Part shown: positions 1 through 11,861 of the stretch, one piece after another
Layout of the letters: every line of letters begins with the position of its first letter
Numbering within the stretch: position 1 is the stretch's first letter
Origin: Haematobia irritans
Lineage: Eukaryota > Arthropoda > Insecta > Diptera > Muscidae
Direction of reading: 5' to 3'
Assembly (NCBI RefSeq): GCF_050003625.1
Contig: NC_134401.1
Span: forward strand, 71,708,442 to 71,772,441
Length of the DNA: 64,000 bases
The notes under the pieces: generated by a model
The model's input: only the letters and a program-made list of their open reading frames with translations
Databases searched by the model: none
What the model was told of the DNA's origin: nothing
Program-made: the position numbers and the translations under genes

Positions 1-11
1 ATCATCCATAA

Positions 12-1311
12 TTGCCGTGCATGCGTATTGTTTCGGAAGAAAACTGTCGACCAAATTATGGCCGCTCTTCCCCCGCTCTTCACCCGTTTACATGCACTGG
101 AGTCGACTTTGCAGGCCCCTTTGATATTAAGACCTACATTGGTAGAGGTTGCCGTATCACTAAAGGATATGTGCTTGTGTTTGCCTGCTTTGCGACTAAG
201 GCAATTCATTTGGAAGCGACAAATAATATGTCGACTGATTGTTTTATTGCTGCGTTCACCCGGTTTTTTTTCCGAAGAGGTTGTCCTTCTAAGATGTTTT
301 CTGATAATGGGACATCTTTTGTAGGAGCTCCTAATGTTCTTGGTAGAGACCAAGCCCGATTTATTGCTGAAGTGAAGCACAATCTTATTTCGCTTAACGC
401 CTTCCAATTATTAGAATGGAAATTTATTCCCCCTGGTGCGCCACATATGGGTGGTCTTTGAGAGGCAGGAGTTAAGAGTTTCAAGACTCATCTTAAGAAA
501 GTGTCTCACTCTCAGAAGTTTACTTTTGAAGAGTTCAGCACAATGCTAGCCAGAATCGAGGCATGCCTTAATTCTAGGCCCCTTAGTCCTATGAGCGACA
601 ATACTACCGATTTGGCCTCTTTAACCCCAGGACACTTCCTTATAGGTTCTGCCCTTCTCTCCCCATCGGAGCCCGACACGGCAATTGAGTCGTTAAGTTA
701 TGTGAATAGATGGCAGAAACTTAAGGTCCTTTCTCACTCTTTCGCCAAAAGGTGGAAAGAGGAATATCTCGTTGAACTCCATAAGCGAAATAACCCGTGT
801 AAAAATTGGCAGATCTAATTAGATATTATTAGATCTCAAAATTGGCCACTTTAGATCTAAGCAGATTCACCTTGATATAATGAGACAGAATTAGATATAA
901 TTATATATAATTTCACATATGACGAGATCTAACTTTAGATCCAACTATATACAGGGATAGATATAATCATATCTAATACATTAGATCTAGGCCAATATTG
1001 AGATCTGATCAGATCTAATCCCATAGTAATTAGATATGATTAGATCTTACCATTTTTCGGATCTACTCATATCTAATTGTATCAAATTAGATCTCTCAAT
1101 TTTTACTCGGGAAGTGGAAATTTCCTCAAAGAGATTTGGCCGTTGGTGACCTGGTAGTAATCAGGAAAGAAAGTAGGAAAGTAGGTAGAATCGAAAAGAT
1201 CTACTTAGGCCCCGACAACAAAGTGCGAGTTGTTGACATCAGGGTTGGAAATTGTACTATTACAAGGCCCGTTGTCAAACTCGTACTTCTAACTGTTGAT
1301 GGACAAAATTA
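12..1311 (+). pseudogene. BEL/Pao integrase, broken (DDE core and DUF5641-like C-terminus)
   Basis: Integrase inserts element cDNA into chromosomes. The core reads GVDFAGPFDIK (first catalytic Asp), then FSDNGTSF (second Asp), with the HMGGL region near 450. A stop codon at about 459-461 replaces the Trp expected after GGL. Reading resumes at 501 in the same protein (FEEFSTMLARIEACLNSRPL) and runs to 818. The C-terminal domain is then split by the 794-1111 insertion and resumes at 1112 with a DLAVGDLVVIRK motif typical of the DUF5641 segment. A frame change around position 90 separates the zinc-finger side from the core, and the inverted copy at about 2040 carries the same lesion. Domain identity is secure. 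The gene is not functional as written. Confidence 0.8.
794..1111. mobile_element. 318-bp MITE with ~30-bp inverted ends, rich in AGATCT
   Basis: The left end CCCGTGTAAAAATTGGCAGA and the reverse complement of the right end, CCCGAGTAAAAATTGAGAGA, are imperfect inverted repeats that continue into AGATCTAAT on both sides. The coding sequence of the host integrase is continuous on either side of the insertion, and the flanking AA may be a 2-bp target duplication. The interior has about ten AGATCT or TTAGATC motifs and no reading frame. I cannot assign it to a DNA-transposon superfamily. Confidence 0.75.
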
Positions 1312-1366
1312 ATAACATTTCATTTTCTTTGTGTGTGTGCTCTCCCCATTTTTCGTATTTCCAGAC

Positions 1367-3496
<2,130 letters not shown>

Positions 3497-3522
<26 letters not shown>

Positions 3523-4456
3523 TATCCAATAAATATTCGGGGGGTAAATCTAACAAAAGGCCTTGCACATTAGAAGTCCATTTTCGTAGATTAAACCCAG
3601 CAGAACCTAGAACTTCTATAAGTTCATCACAGCTCTTTATGGCATCATCTAAAATGTCATCGACATACATCTGCGAACCTATTATCTCCGCAGCAGTCGG
3701 GAACTCACCCTCAACGTCATCAGCCAGTTTAAGTAGGGTCCGAATAGCTAAATATGGGGCACAGTTCACACCAAATGTGACCGTGTTCAATTCGAAATCT
3801 CGAATCACATCATCAGGGGCTAAACGGAAAACAATTCGCTGATATGACGCTTGATCGGGGTGAATCAGAATTTGTCTATACATCTTCTCGATGTCAGCAT
3901 TGAAGACAAATCTAAATAATCTCCATCGGAGAATCAAAACAATTAGATTTGCTTGTAGAACGGGTTCAGTATCCAATACGTTATTAAGACTAACGCCATT
4001 AGAAGTGGGACTGGAAGCATTAAACACCACACGTAATTTAGTGGTGGCACTGTCAAGCTTGAAAACAGCGTGATGGGGTAAATAATACACGGAATTAGAA
4101 GAATTTACCTTATTCCCATCAATCATGGTCATATGTCCCAAATCAGCGTACTCTTGTAGCACCCTGTCATACTGAATCTTCAGCTCGGGATTTCTCATTA
4201 ACCGCGACTCATTTCGCTTAAATTGAGAAATGGCATTATTCCGGGACAAACCAAGTTGCAAATCTTTGGAGTATTCACGCTTAAAAGGCAGTGAAACAAC
4301 ATACCGACCACTATCATTACGATAAGTCGTTCGTAGGTATAATTCCTCACACCGTCTATCCTCTTCTGACATAGTGCATACTTTCGGTACATCTTCGATT
4401 TCCCAAAACCTAGCAAGTTGATCATTCAACTCCATGTGGTTATAAAATGATACCAC
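3497..4456 (-). pseudogene. BEL1 reverse transcriptase
   Basis: This 319-codon open stretch is the BEL reverse transcriptase, which copies element RNA into DNA. It contains YYLPHHAVFK, LRVVFNASSPTSNGVSLN, the palm segment FVFNADIEKMYRQI (first catalytic Asp) and the active-site QMYVDDILDD near 3650. The fingers and palm look intact. It is separated from the protease frame by a break at about 4456-4511 and from RNase H by a short overlap with the frame starting at 3522. In a live BEL element these would be one polyprotein, so the separate frames mark decay. Confidence 0.85.
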
Positions 4457-4510
4457 AGACTATAGGGGCTTTGTTTGGGTGACTTTGGCAGTCACGATCC
4501 AACCGAAAAC

Positions 4511-5887
4511 TTATTTCTGGGCAATAAGATCACCATTAGGGTGCTTATGAGCATCAGTATGCATTATCCGCGAATATATGTCACCACCCAGTAAAAGGTC
4601 CATATGAGAACATTTTAGATCACACATCGTGATCTCCGGCAAGTTCACATCTAATAGTTGTGACAATGAATAAGTTGGCAAACGACCAGTCAATTTGTCA
4701 ACAACATACGCATCTGTCGACAGCTCAAAAGTTGGGTCAATAGGGGAGCACTGTGAGATCCTACAAACATTAGTAGACTTCGCCGATATCGTGCCGTTTA
4801 GGCCAACAATATTCGCAGAAGTAACTGGGAATATCGGCAAAGAAAGTTTCTTTTGCAACTTTCGGGAAATGAAAGTTGCTTGCGAGGCAGGATCGATCAA
4901 TGCTCTAGCCGAGCACTTTACGCCATGACAACACAAATCTACCACAGTAGTTCCCAAAAGAACTGTAGAAAACTGTGATGTTTCCATAGCAGTTGCAAAA
5001 GTTTGCAACGAACGGGCAGCCTCTGATGTAGAAGGAACATCGTCAGAAGCTGATCTGGCTGGATTTTCCATATCGCGGATCATTCCAGGTCGTGTGCCAG
5101 AATCTCGACTTACTTGTGTTGAAGATTCCCTTCTATGCAAGTGAGAATGATGTCTTTGTTTGCAGAAGAAACATATATTCGAGCTCTTACAATTGCTAAA
5201 AGTGTGCGACGATGCTAGACAATTTGTGCAACATTTGAGTCGTTTGACGGTTCCCAATCGATTGTTAACCGACATTCGAAGAAATTCCTCGCACAATCGA
5301 AGGGGATGCGATTCGGAACAAAGAGGACATTTCTGCTGAGGATTAGATGGTACAGTCGTAGCGAAGCTCTTAAAACTTCTGTTACCATTACTATTAGTAC
5401 TTGACTTTCGCTTTGGGCTAGTAGGTTTTTTAACATAATCTGGACCAGATGTCGAAATATTATGGGCGCCTTTAATGTCAAAGACGGACTCAAGGGTCTG
5501 ATACCGAGCAGTTAAAAACTTATCCATTGTTTCCCATTTAGGTAGGTCATAACTCGACCCTTGAGATTGCTCCCAATGTCTTAGGGTAACTTCAGGAAGA
5601 CGGGTGGAACATATGAAAACAAATATAACGTCCCAATTCTTCGTATCAATGCCCAAAAGAGACAAATTAGGTATGCTGTCGCTCATAGTACGCTGCAATT
5701 GCTTAATAGAGGGACCAGATTCTTTTAAAACGGGTGCAAGATTGAATAAAACCTTGAGTTGGGCGTTTACAAGAACGCTTTTGTTCTCATAACGGTCGAC
5801 TAAATTTTGCCAAGCCATCTGAGAACCCTCATTAGTAATCGGACATGTCTTTATAATATCACGGGCTTCACCTTCCGTCTTTTGCAT
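4511..5887 (-). pseudogene. BEL1 Gag C-terminal part, zinc knuckles and aspartic protease
   Basis: The first ~130 codons are the BEL Gag core (DUF1759-like; LVDRYENKSVLVNAQLKVLF). Two CxxC...H-type zinc segments follow (CPLCSESHPLRLCEEF and CCTNCLASSHTFSNC), then the protease with ARALIDPASQATFISRKL, in which the usual DSGS/DTGA motif reads DPAS. The end LLLGGDIYSRIM is the conserved BEL LLGxDxY segment. A one-base shift near 5887 detaches it from the Gag N-terminus. The change at the protease active site (DPAS) would by itself be expected to harm activity. Confidence 0.82.
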
Positions 5888-6312
5888 CAGGTAATGTCAC
5901 TGATGTGCTCATTATCTTTATATAGGGCAGAGAACATATCTCTGAACGTGGGCCAAGATTTATAATCACCAGAAAAAATCTCAGTATCACAAGGAATTGG
6001 AAGGGATGAACTAGAAGACTTCTTCTTCGCATTGAGCTTTTCAATTAAAGACTCAATAAGGGCTAGTCCACGCACATACGTCTTATATGTCGCGATATAT
6101 TTTGCCTTAACTTTGGCAATATCGTCACTAGAACCCATTGCGTCACACAATTCCTCATAAATTTCGCGGAAATTCTCCAAAAGTCGAATAATTGCATGCT
6201 TATGAATATTGAGGCTGTGGACGGTGTGATCCTCCTCTTTGAGAGAAGTCACGAACATATCCAAATCAATTAAGCGGTCTGCGCTTTTAATCAAATTCTT
6301 GATATCAGACAT
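5887..6312 (-). pseudogene. BEL1 Gag N-terminal part
   Basis: The ATG at 6312 opens MSDIKNLIKSADRLIDLD, and an in-frame upstream Met at 6324 is also possible. The chain is largely helical and charged, with KAKYIATYKTYVRGLALI and a Ser-rich linker before LPIPCDTEIFSGDYKSWPTF, the conserved BEL Gag entry motif (xFxGDYxxWxxF). It stops at 5887 after DNEHISDIT because of a single-base frame change. Gag forms the particle that packages element RNA. Confidence 0.78.
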
Positions 6313-6575
6313 TATTAATTTCAATAAAATTGAAATTTCGAGTAAAAATAATTAATTCGGAATAAAAAACGGGGTTCCAACAGACGTAAATGGGATTCAA
6401 AAAAGTGACGAAATTTATTTTTTATTGGCAATAAACAAATATTTAATGTGTTTGAATATTTTTCATAAATTAAAAAATATTCCAATTTTGGTCTTACCAA
6501 CACCACTGTGCAACAAAACTACGTATTAGTATATGATACAATGTGCAAGAATCAAAAATATTTCAAACGGGCGAA

Positions 6576-9500
6576 GGTTAGGTTAGGTTAAAGTGGCAGC
6601 CCGATTAAGATTCAGGCTCACTTAGACTATTCAGTCCATTGTGATACCACATTAACTAAAAGTACCTATTACATATGGGCACTTCTAGTTTTAACCGCTG
6701 AACCTTCTTGATTATTTTTCTTTGTTGAACCAACCAGATTGTTCCAAAAATATTAGCAGACTGCTTAAGTTAACGTTTTCCAGATCCGCCAGTAATCTGA
6801 AGCTATATGCTCCTAAAAGTTGCTTGCGCTTTACACAAAATGCAGGACACTCACACAAGAGGTGTTTAATTGATTCTTTTTCCTCCGCATCATGACAGCT
6901 CATACAATAGTCATTATACTTCGCGCCAATAGTTTTTGCAAAATCTCCTATCAGGCAGCGACCCGTTATAGCAGATATCAGGAGTGATATCTGACGTCTC
7001 GAGAACATTAGCATATCTAGTGTGCGGTTTAAGTTGAAATGGGGCCATATTTGGTGTCGTTACAACCCTTGCAATTCTCCCATCGAACATTTGCCATCAT
7101 AACAGCCTTCTCACGCAGCATGAGCTTGCAGGTAGCTAGGGGCATACCAACAAATTCTAGTTCCCCTGGAATATGTAAGGTAGTCCCTAGCCTTGCCAAC
7201 TCATCCGCTTCGCAGTTCCCCGGTATGTTCCTATGGTATGATGGCCGTTTTCGAGTTGAGGAACACAGAGTCCAAGGATTTTATTGCAGGTTGACTGTCT
7301 GAGTATATATATATATGCCCACATTTTTTGGAACATTACTTCTCAGCCAATTCGCCACCTCTCTTATTGCTAATATTTCAGCCTGAAAAACACTACAGTG
7401 ATCAGGTAATCTTTTCCCTATTCGAAGTTCCAGATCTTTAGAATATACTCCGAAACCCACTTGGCCATCCAATTTGGAGCCATCAGTGTAGAAATCTATA
7501 TATCTTTTATTCCCCGGGGTCTGTGTACACCACGCCTCACTGTTGGGAATTAGAGTCTCAAACTTTTTGTCGAAAAGTGGACTCGCCAAAGTGTAATCCA
7601 CTACGTTAGGCACATCTGGCATTATTTTGAGGACCGAACTGTGACCGTAACTTTTTTCCGACCACAGCGATAGCTCGCGCAACCGCACAGCCGTTGTTGC
7701 AGCTGACTGTTTGGCCAAAATGTCTAAAGGCAATAGATGCAGTATGACATTAAGGGAGTTTGTTCCTGTCTTGCTGAATGCACCTGAGATACACAAGCAC
7801 GCCATACGCTGAACTTTGTCTAAACTTGTCGGCTGGTGAAGTGCCGTCCACCAGACTACAACACCATATAGCATTATAGGTCTAACCACTGCCGTGTATA
7901 GCCAATGTACAATTTTTGGTTTTAGTCCCCACTTTTTCCCTATTGCCTTTTTGCACGAGTATAAAGCTACCGTTGCTTTCCTCGCCCTTTCTTCAATATT
8001 AAGCTTAAAGTTCAGCTTCCTGTCCAAAATAACGCCAAGGTATTTTGCACACTCCCTAAAGGGAATTTCAATACCCCCTAAGGAAATAGGCCTAACCGTG
8101 GGAGTTTTGCGATCTTTGCAGTACATGACTATTTCTGTCTTTGGAGGATTTACCCCAAGACCATTATCTTTCGCCCATTTCTCAGTCATCCGGAGGGCTC
8201 TCTGTATAATATCTCTAATTGTTGATGGGAATTTTCCCCTGACTGCTAGCGCCACATCATCTGCGTATGCCACCACTTGTATCCTTTCTTTTTCTAGGGA
8301 AACCAGAAGGTCGTTTATAGCAACATTCCAAAGAAGAGGTGATAGAACTCCTCCTTGAGGAGTGCCTCTGTTCACATACTTTTGTATGTTTGCTTGTCCT
8401 AGTGTGGCTGAAATACGTCTCTTCATTAGCAGTTCGTCTAACAGCCTGAGTATACATGGATCAACATTCAGAGTTGTCAGTCCATTTAATATCGAGCTCG
8501 GATCGACATTATTGAACGCCCCTTCGATGTCTAGAAACGCCACGATTGTGTATTCTTTGACAGATAGTGAGCTTTCAATAAAGCTGACTAGTTCATGTAG
8601 TGCGGTCTCAGTAGACCTGCCCTTCGAGTATGCATGCTGTCGTTTCGAGAACAAACTTGAATCGATGCTAGTTCTAAGATAAATATCTATCATCCTCTCC
8701 AGAGTCTTAAGTAGGAATGAGGATAAGCTGATTGGTCGGAAATCTTTCGCCCTCGATTGAGAGGCTTTTCCCGCTTTAGGTATGAAAACGACTTTTGTTT
8801 CCCTCCACTTTCCTGGGATATATGATAAGTTGATACATCCTTTATATATCACCGACAACCAGGGGATAATTTTGTCAGTTACAGCTTGTAACTCCGCCGG
8901 AGTAATTCCATCAGGTCCAGGGGATTTGAATGGTCCAAAGCTATTTAGCGCCCATCTTATTCTAGTTTCCGATACAATTTCCTCGACAGGAAACGACCGC
9001 TGAGCAACTGTGGCACCGCCAGTACATGGTTCAACCGTCTGATTTCCAGGAAAATGTGTGTCCAATAGTACCTCCAGCGTCTCCTCACTGGACGTTGTCC
9101 AATTGCCCTCCGATGTTTTAATGAAACCTGGAGCGGAGTTGGTGGATGCTAGAACCTTCCGTAGTCTGGAAGCCTCGGACGTATTCTCAATACTGCTGCA
9201 GTAAGCATTCCAAGAGTTATGCTGAGCCTTTCTCAGTTCTCGCTTGTATCCTCTCAGATTCTTCTTGTAAGCGTCCCAGTCCTCAGGGGCTCTGGTGGAC
9301 TTTGCCTTGTTAAAGAGCTTCCTGCAGGATTTCCTCATATTACTTAATTCCGTAGACCACCATGGTGGTCGATGTTTCCCCCTTGGCTTTCCTCTAGGGC
9401 ATGCAGCTTTCAGTGAGATGTTGAAGGCCTTAGTAATCCGCTCCACTGCGTGTTCGATATCTTGCACATTTCTCATATTTGTCTCTGTTATTTCCGGTAT

Positions 9501-9890
9501 CATCATATTGAACGATTCCCTATACCTATTCCAGTCAGCTTTCCTAACATTTGGCGGAAATATGATCTTGGTGATATGAACATCAAATTTGAAACTGATG
9601 TAGCGATGAACTGAGAATCTGTGTTCACTTAAAACCTGCCACTCAGATATCATTTCATTCAGTTCTTGCGAGGCCAAGGTGATGTCCAAAACCTCTTGCC
9701 TGTTTTTAGTGACAAAGGTTGGGACATCTCCCTTGTTGCAAACTACCAGATTAGTACGCAAAATAAACTCTATTAGCGACTCTCCCCTTGCATTAGTATC
9801 ACTACTTCCCCATATACTATGATGTGCATTCGCATCGCATCCCATAATGGGTTTCGTCTTTGTTTTCAGTGACTCCTCCACTAAGGTCGT
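6576..9890 (-). mobile_element. Loa/R1-type LINE (LINE-A), 5'-truncated, inserted in BEL1
   Basis: The element is flanked by a perfect 10-bp duplication, AACGGGCGAA, at 6566-6575 and 9891-9900. Its 3' end (minus strand) is a short TAACC-type tract (seen as GGTTAGGTTAGG on the plus strand) instead of poly(A). The same 3' end terminates LINE-B at 39347. It starts inside the endonuclease, so it is 5'-truncated, as is usual for target-primed retrotransposition. Confidence 0.92.
6712..9881 (-). pseudogene. LINE-A ORF2: endonuclease (partial), reverse transcriptase, RNase H (broken)
   Basis: The frame 9881-7281 (866 codons) begins in the APE endonuclease (IMGCDANAHHSIWGSSDTNA, EVLDITLAS). It continues into the RT with KDFRPISLSSFLLKTLERM, the first-Asp segment VAFLDIEGAFNN, RGTPQGGVLSPLLWN and the active site VVAYADDVALA. 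A C-terminal RNase H begins IDFYTDGSKLDGQVGFGVY. The RNase H is broken by an expanded TATATATA run at about 7304-7316 (frameshift) and by a deletion near 7240 compared with LINE-B. The remaining C-terminus (SRRQISLLISAITGRCL) is in the frame 7014-6712. The domain order APE-RT-RNaseH fits the Loa/R1/I group; the exact clade is not certain. Confidence 0.88.
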
Positions 9891-9900
9891 AACGGGCGAA

Positions 9901-10549
9901 ACTACGGGGTTAGTTCGATATCACTATTATTTATTATACGAAACAGTCACAATTGCCTTTTACTTGCAATATTTTTCAATAATTAATCAATTAAAATAAT
10001 TAATTTTAATATTTATTTTTCAATGTAAAATAATTTTCAAAATTATTTAATGAACAACTTTTGTTCCTATCGGGCCCACTGTGCAATGTTCAGTTACAAC
10101 TCACTCGAACATGCAATGCAACATGTAGTACAATTGAATGCAACACACACACGTATGTACGTATAACAGTCAAACACACTACAGATTAGAGAGACGGGAG
10201 TGGGGGTAATCAAAGATTATAGAAGATCTTTGGGGGTAATAATGCAAGCTGTGTTTTTCGTTTGGTTGTTAGAAACCAAAGCTTATGGGCAAATGAAAAT
10301 ACAACAACAACACACAGGCAAACGAAAGAGTGACTTTGTATTTATTATTTCTTTTATTTTATTGATATTCTTGCACTTTTGTTTACTTTATTTTCACCAC
10401 TAATAAATATCAACAACCTCACCTTGGTGTGATGGATATTATAGGGGAAAACAATGGTGATAGCCAATAATTTTGGGGGTAAAAAACAAAGATTATAGAT
10501 TTGAGGAAGATGGGAGATTGGCTTGCGTCATACCAAATGTTGCATTTAA
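9901..10549. other. Non-coding stretch: rest of BEL1 5' region, then unassigned AT-rich DNA
   Basis: Just right of the LINE-A target duplication, the sequence should be the remaining 5' untranslated/LTR part of BEL1. Its outer limit is not visible. From about 10190 the motif CAAAGATTATAGA appears at 10208 and 10487. I see no convincing gene. Confidence 0.5.
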
Positions 10550-11486
10550 TAAAGGGTGATTCTTTTGAGGTTAGGATTTTCATGCATTAGTATTTGACAG
10601 ATCACGTGGGATTTCAGACATGGTGTCAAAGAGAAAGATGCTCAGTATGCTTTGACATTTCATCATGAATAGACTTACGATCTGCCACAACGTCGAATTT
10701 TCAGTGAATGGGCCCTAGAAAAGTTGGCAGAAAATCCGCTTTTTTATCGACAAATTTTGTTCAGCGATGAGGCTCATTTCTGGTTGAATGGCTACGTAAA
10801 TAAGCAAAATTGCCGCATTTGGAGTGAAGAGCAACCAGAAGCCGTTCAAGAACTGCCCATGCATCCCGAAAAATGCACTGTTTGGTGTGGTTTGTACGCT
10901 GGTGGAATCATTGGACCGTATTTTTTCAAAGATGCTGTTGGACGCAACGTTACGGTGAATGGCGATCGCTATCGTTCGATGCTAACAAACTTTTTGTTGC
11001 CAAAAATGGAAGAACTGAACTTGGTTGACATGTGGTTTCAACAAGATGGCGCTACATGCCACACAGCTCGCGATTCTATGGCCATTTTGAGGGAAAACTT
11101 CGGAGAACAATTCATCTCAAGAAATGGACCGGTAAGTTGGCCACCAAGATCATGCGATTTGACGCCTTTAGACTATTTTTTGTGGGGCTACGTCAAGTCT
11201 AAAGTCTACAGAAATAAGCCAGCAACTATTCCAGCTTTGGAAGACAACATTTCCGAAGAAATTCGGGCTATTCCGGCCGAAATGCTCGAAAAAGTTGCCC
11301 AAAATTGGACTTTCCGAATGGACCACCTAAGACGCAGCCGCGGTCGACATTTAAATGAAATTATCTTCAAAAAGTAAATGTCATGGACCAATCTAACGTT
11401 TCAAATAAAGAACCGATGAGATTTTGCAAATTTTATGCGTTTTTTTTAAAAAAAAAGTTATCAAGCTCTTAACAAATCACCCTTTA
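10550..11486 (+). mobile_element. DD41D (rosa-like) mariner-family element, internally deleted
   Basis: The ends AAGGGTGATT and AATCACCCTT form short inverted repeats bounded by TA at 10550-10551 and 11485-11486, the target duplication of IS630/Tc1/mariner elements. The transposase is missing its N-terminal DNA-binding half, so this is a deletion derivative. Confidence 0.85.
10724..11377 (+). pseudogene. DD41D transposase, catalytic half only
   Basis: The frame encodes 217 residues of a DDE transposase. The first catalytic Asp is in ILFSDEAHFW, the second in WFQQDGATCHTARD and the third in CDLTPLDYFLWGY. I count 41 residues between the second and third Asp, the signature of the DD41D (rosa) group described from tephritid flies. 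Upstream coding sequence (SEWALEKLAENP) joins the frame from about 10690, but the paired helix-turn-helix region is absent. All three Asp residues are present, so the catalytic fold may be intact although end recognition is lost. Confidence 0.85.
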
Positions 11487-11770
11487 GATTAGTTTAATAC
11501 ATGTTTGTAATCTTTTAGTTTTTATTTTTTAAATGAAAAATGTAATTTTCTTAATGAAACAATGTTAAATTTTTTCTTAATTTCTTTTTATTTGCATTTT
11601 AATGCTATGTCAATACTTGTCGTATACGCGTTTGGTTCGAGTATTAAACTAATGTGGTAAATAGTTTGATGTGCTCAGTAGCCAATCTCCCATCTTCCTC
11701 TTCTATAATCTTTGGTAAAAAATACCAAATATATCCAATGGCTTTTCGGGCTCTGAAAAGAGAAGCTCAA
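11487..11770. other. AT-rich non-coding stretch
   Basis: Apart from the right arm of the inverted repeat (11680-11714) I see no gene or recognised repeat here. Confidence 0.5.
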
Positions 11771-11860
11771 TGATAAATTATTTTATTTTGAATCTCGGGC
11801 GGTTTAATCCGGTTCGAAGGACCAATGAAAAGGCGGGGAATTAAATAAAATAATTTATCA
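11771..11860. repeat. Hairpin with 18-bp perfect stem
   Basis: TGATAAATTATTTTATTT at 11771-11788 pairs exactly with 11843-11860, enclosing 54 bases. It touches the 5' end of the Jockey-type LINE. It may be the remnant of a small foldback element. Confidence 0.75.
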
Positions 11861-11861
11861 G

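Larger units (their letters stand above)
1..1311 (+). mobile_element. BEL/Pao LTR retrotransposon, 3' portion of pol (copy 1), cut by the window edge
   Basis: This is the downstream third of a BEL/Pao element: the integrase core, the integrase C-terminal region and a short stretch after pol. The left end lies outside the window. The first ~425 bases are nearly identical, inverted, to 1719-2130. A miniature transposon (794-1111) splits the C-terminal coding region. Pol ends with TAA near 1311, and a small extra reading frame follows before a dinucleotide repeat begins at about 1475. No 3' LTR could be delimited. The family call rests on the integrase motifs, which are of the BEL type and unlike gypsy integrase. 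Confidence 0.85.
10487..11714. repeat. Inverted-repeat pair (~35 bp) flanking the DD41D element
   Basis: CAAAGATTATAGATTTGAGG and onward to GGCT (10487-10523) is matched, inverted, by 11680-11714, with a 2-base indel. The DD41D mariner sits between the arms. The arms may be subterminal repeats of an older, unnamed element into which the mariner jumped. Confidence 0.7.

Noticed and set aside
6500..10095. Shared CACTGTGCAA at about 6508 and 10078 as ends of a Transib-like element or LTR
   Set aside because: Only about ten bases are shared, with no matching termini or duplication; likely chance or a short shared LTR motif.
10190..10410. 67-codon frame at 10200 as a small gene
   Set aside because: No start context or motif, and it overlaps repeated CAAAGATTATAGA sequence.
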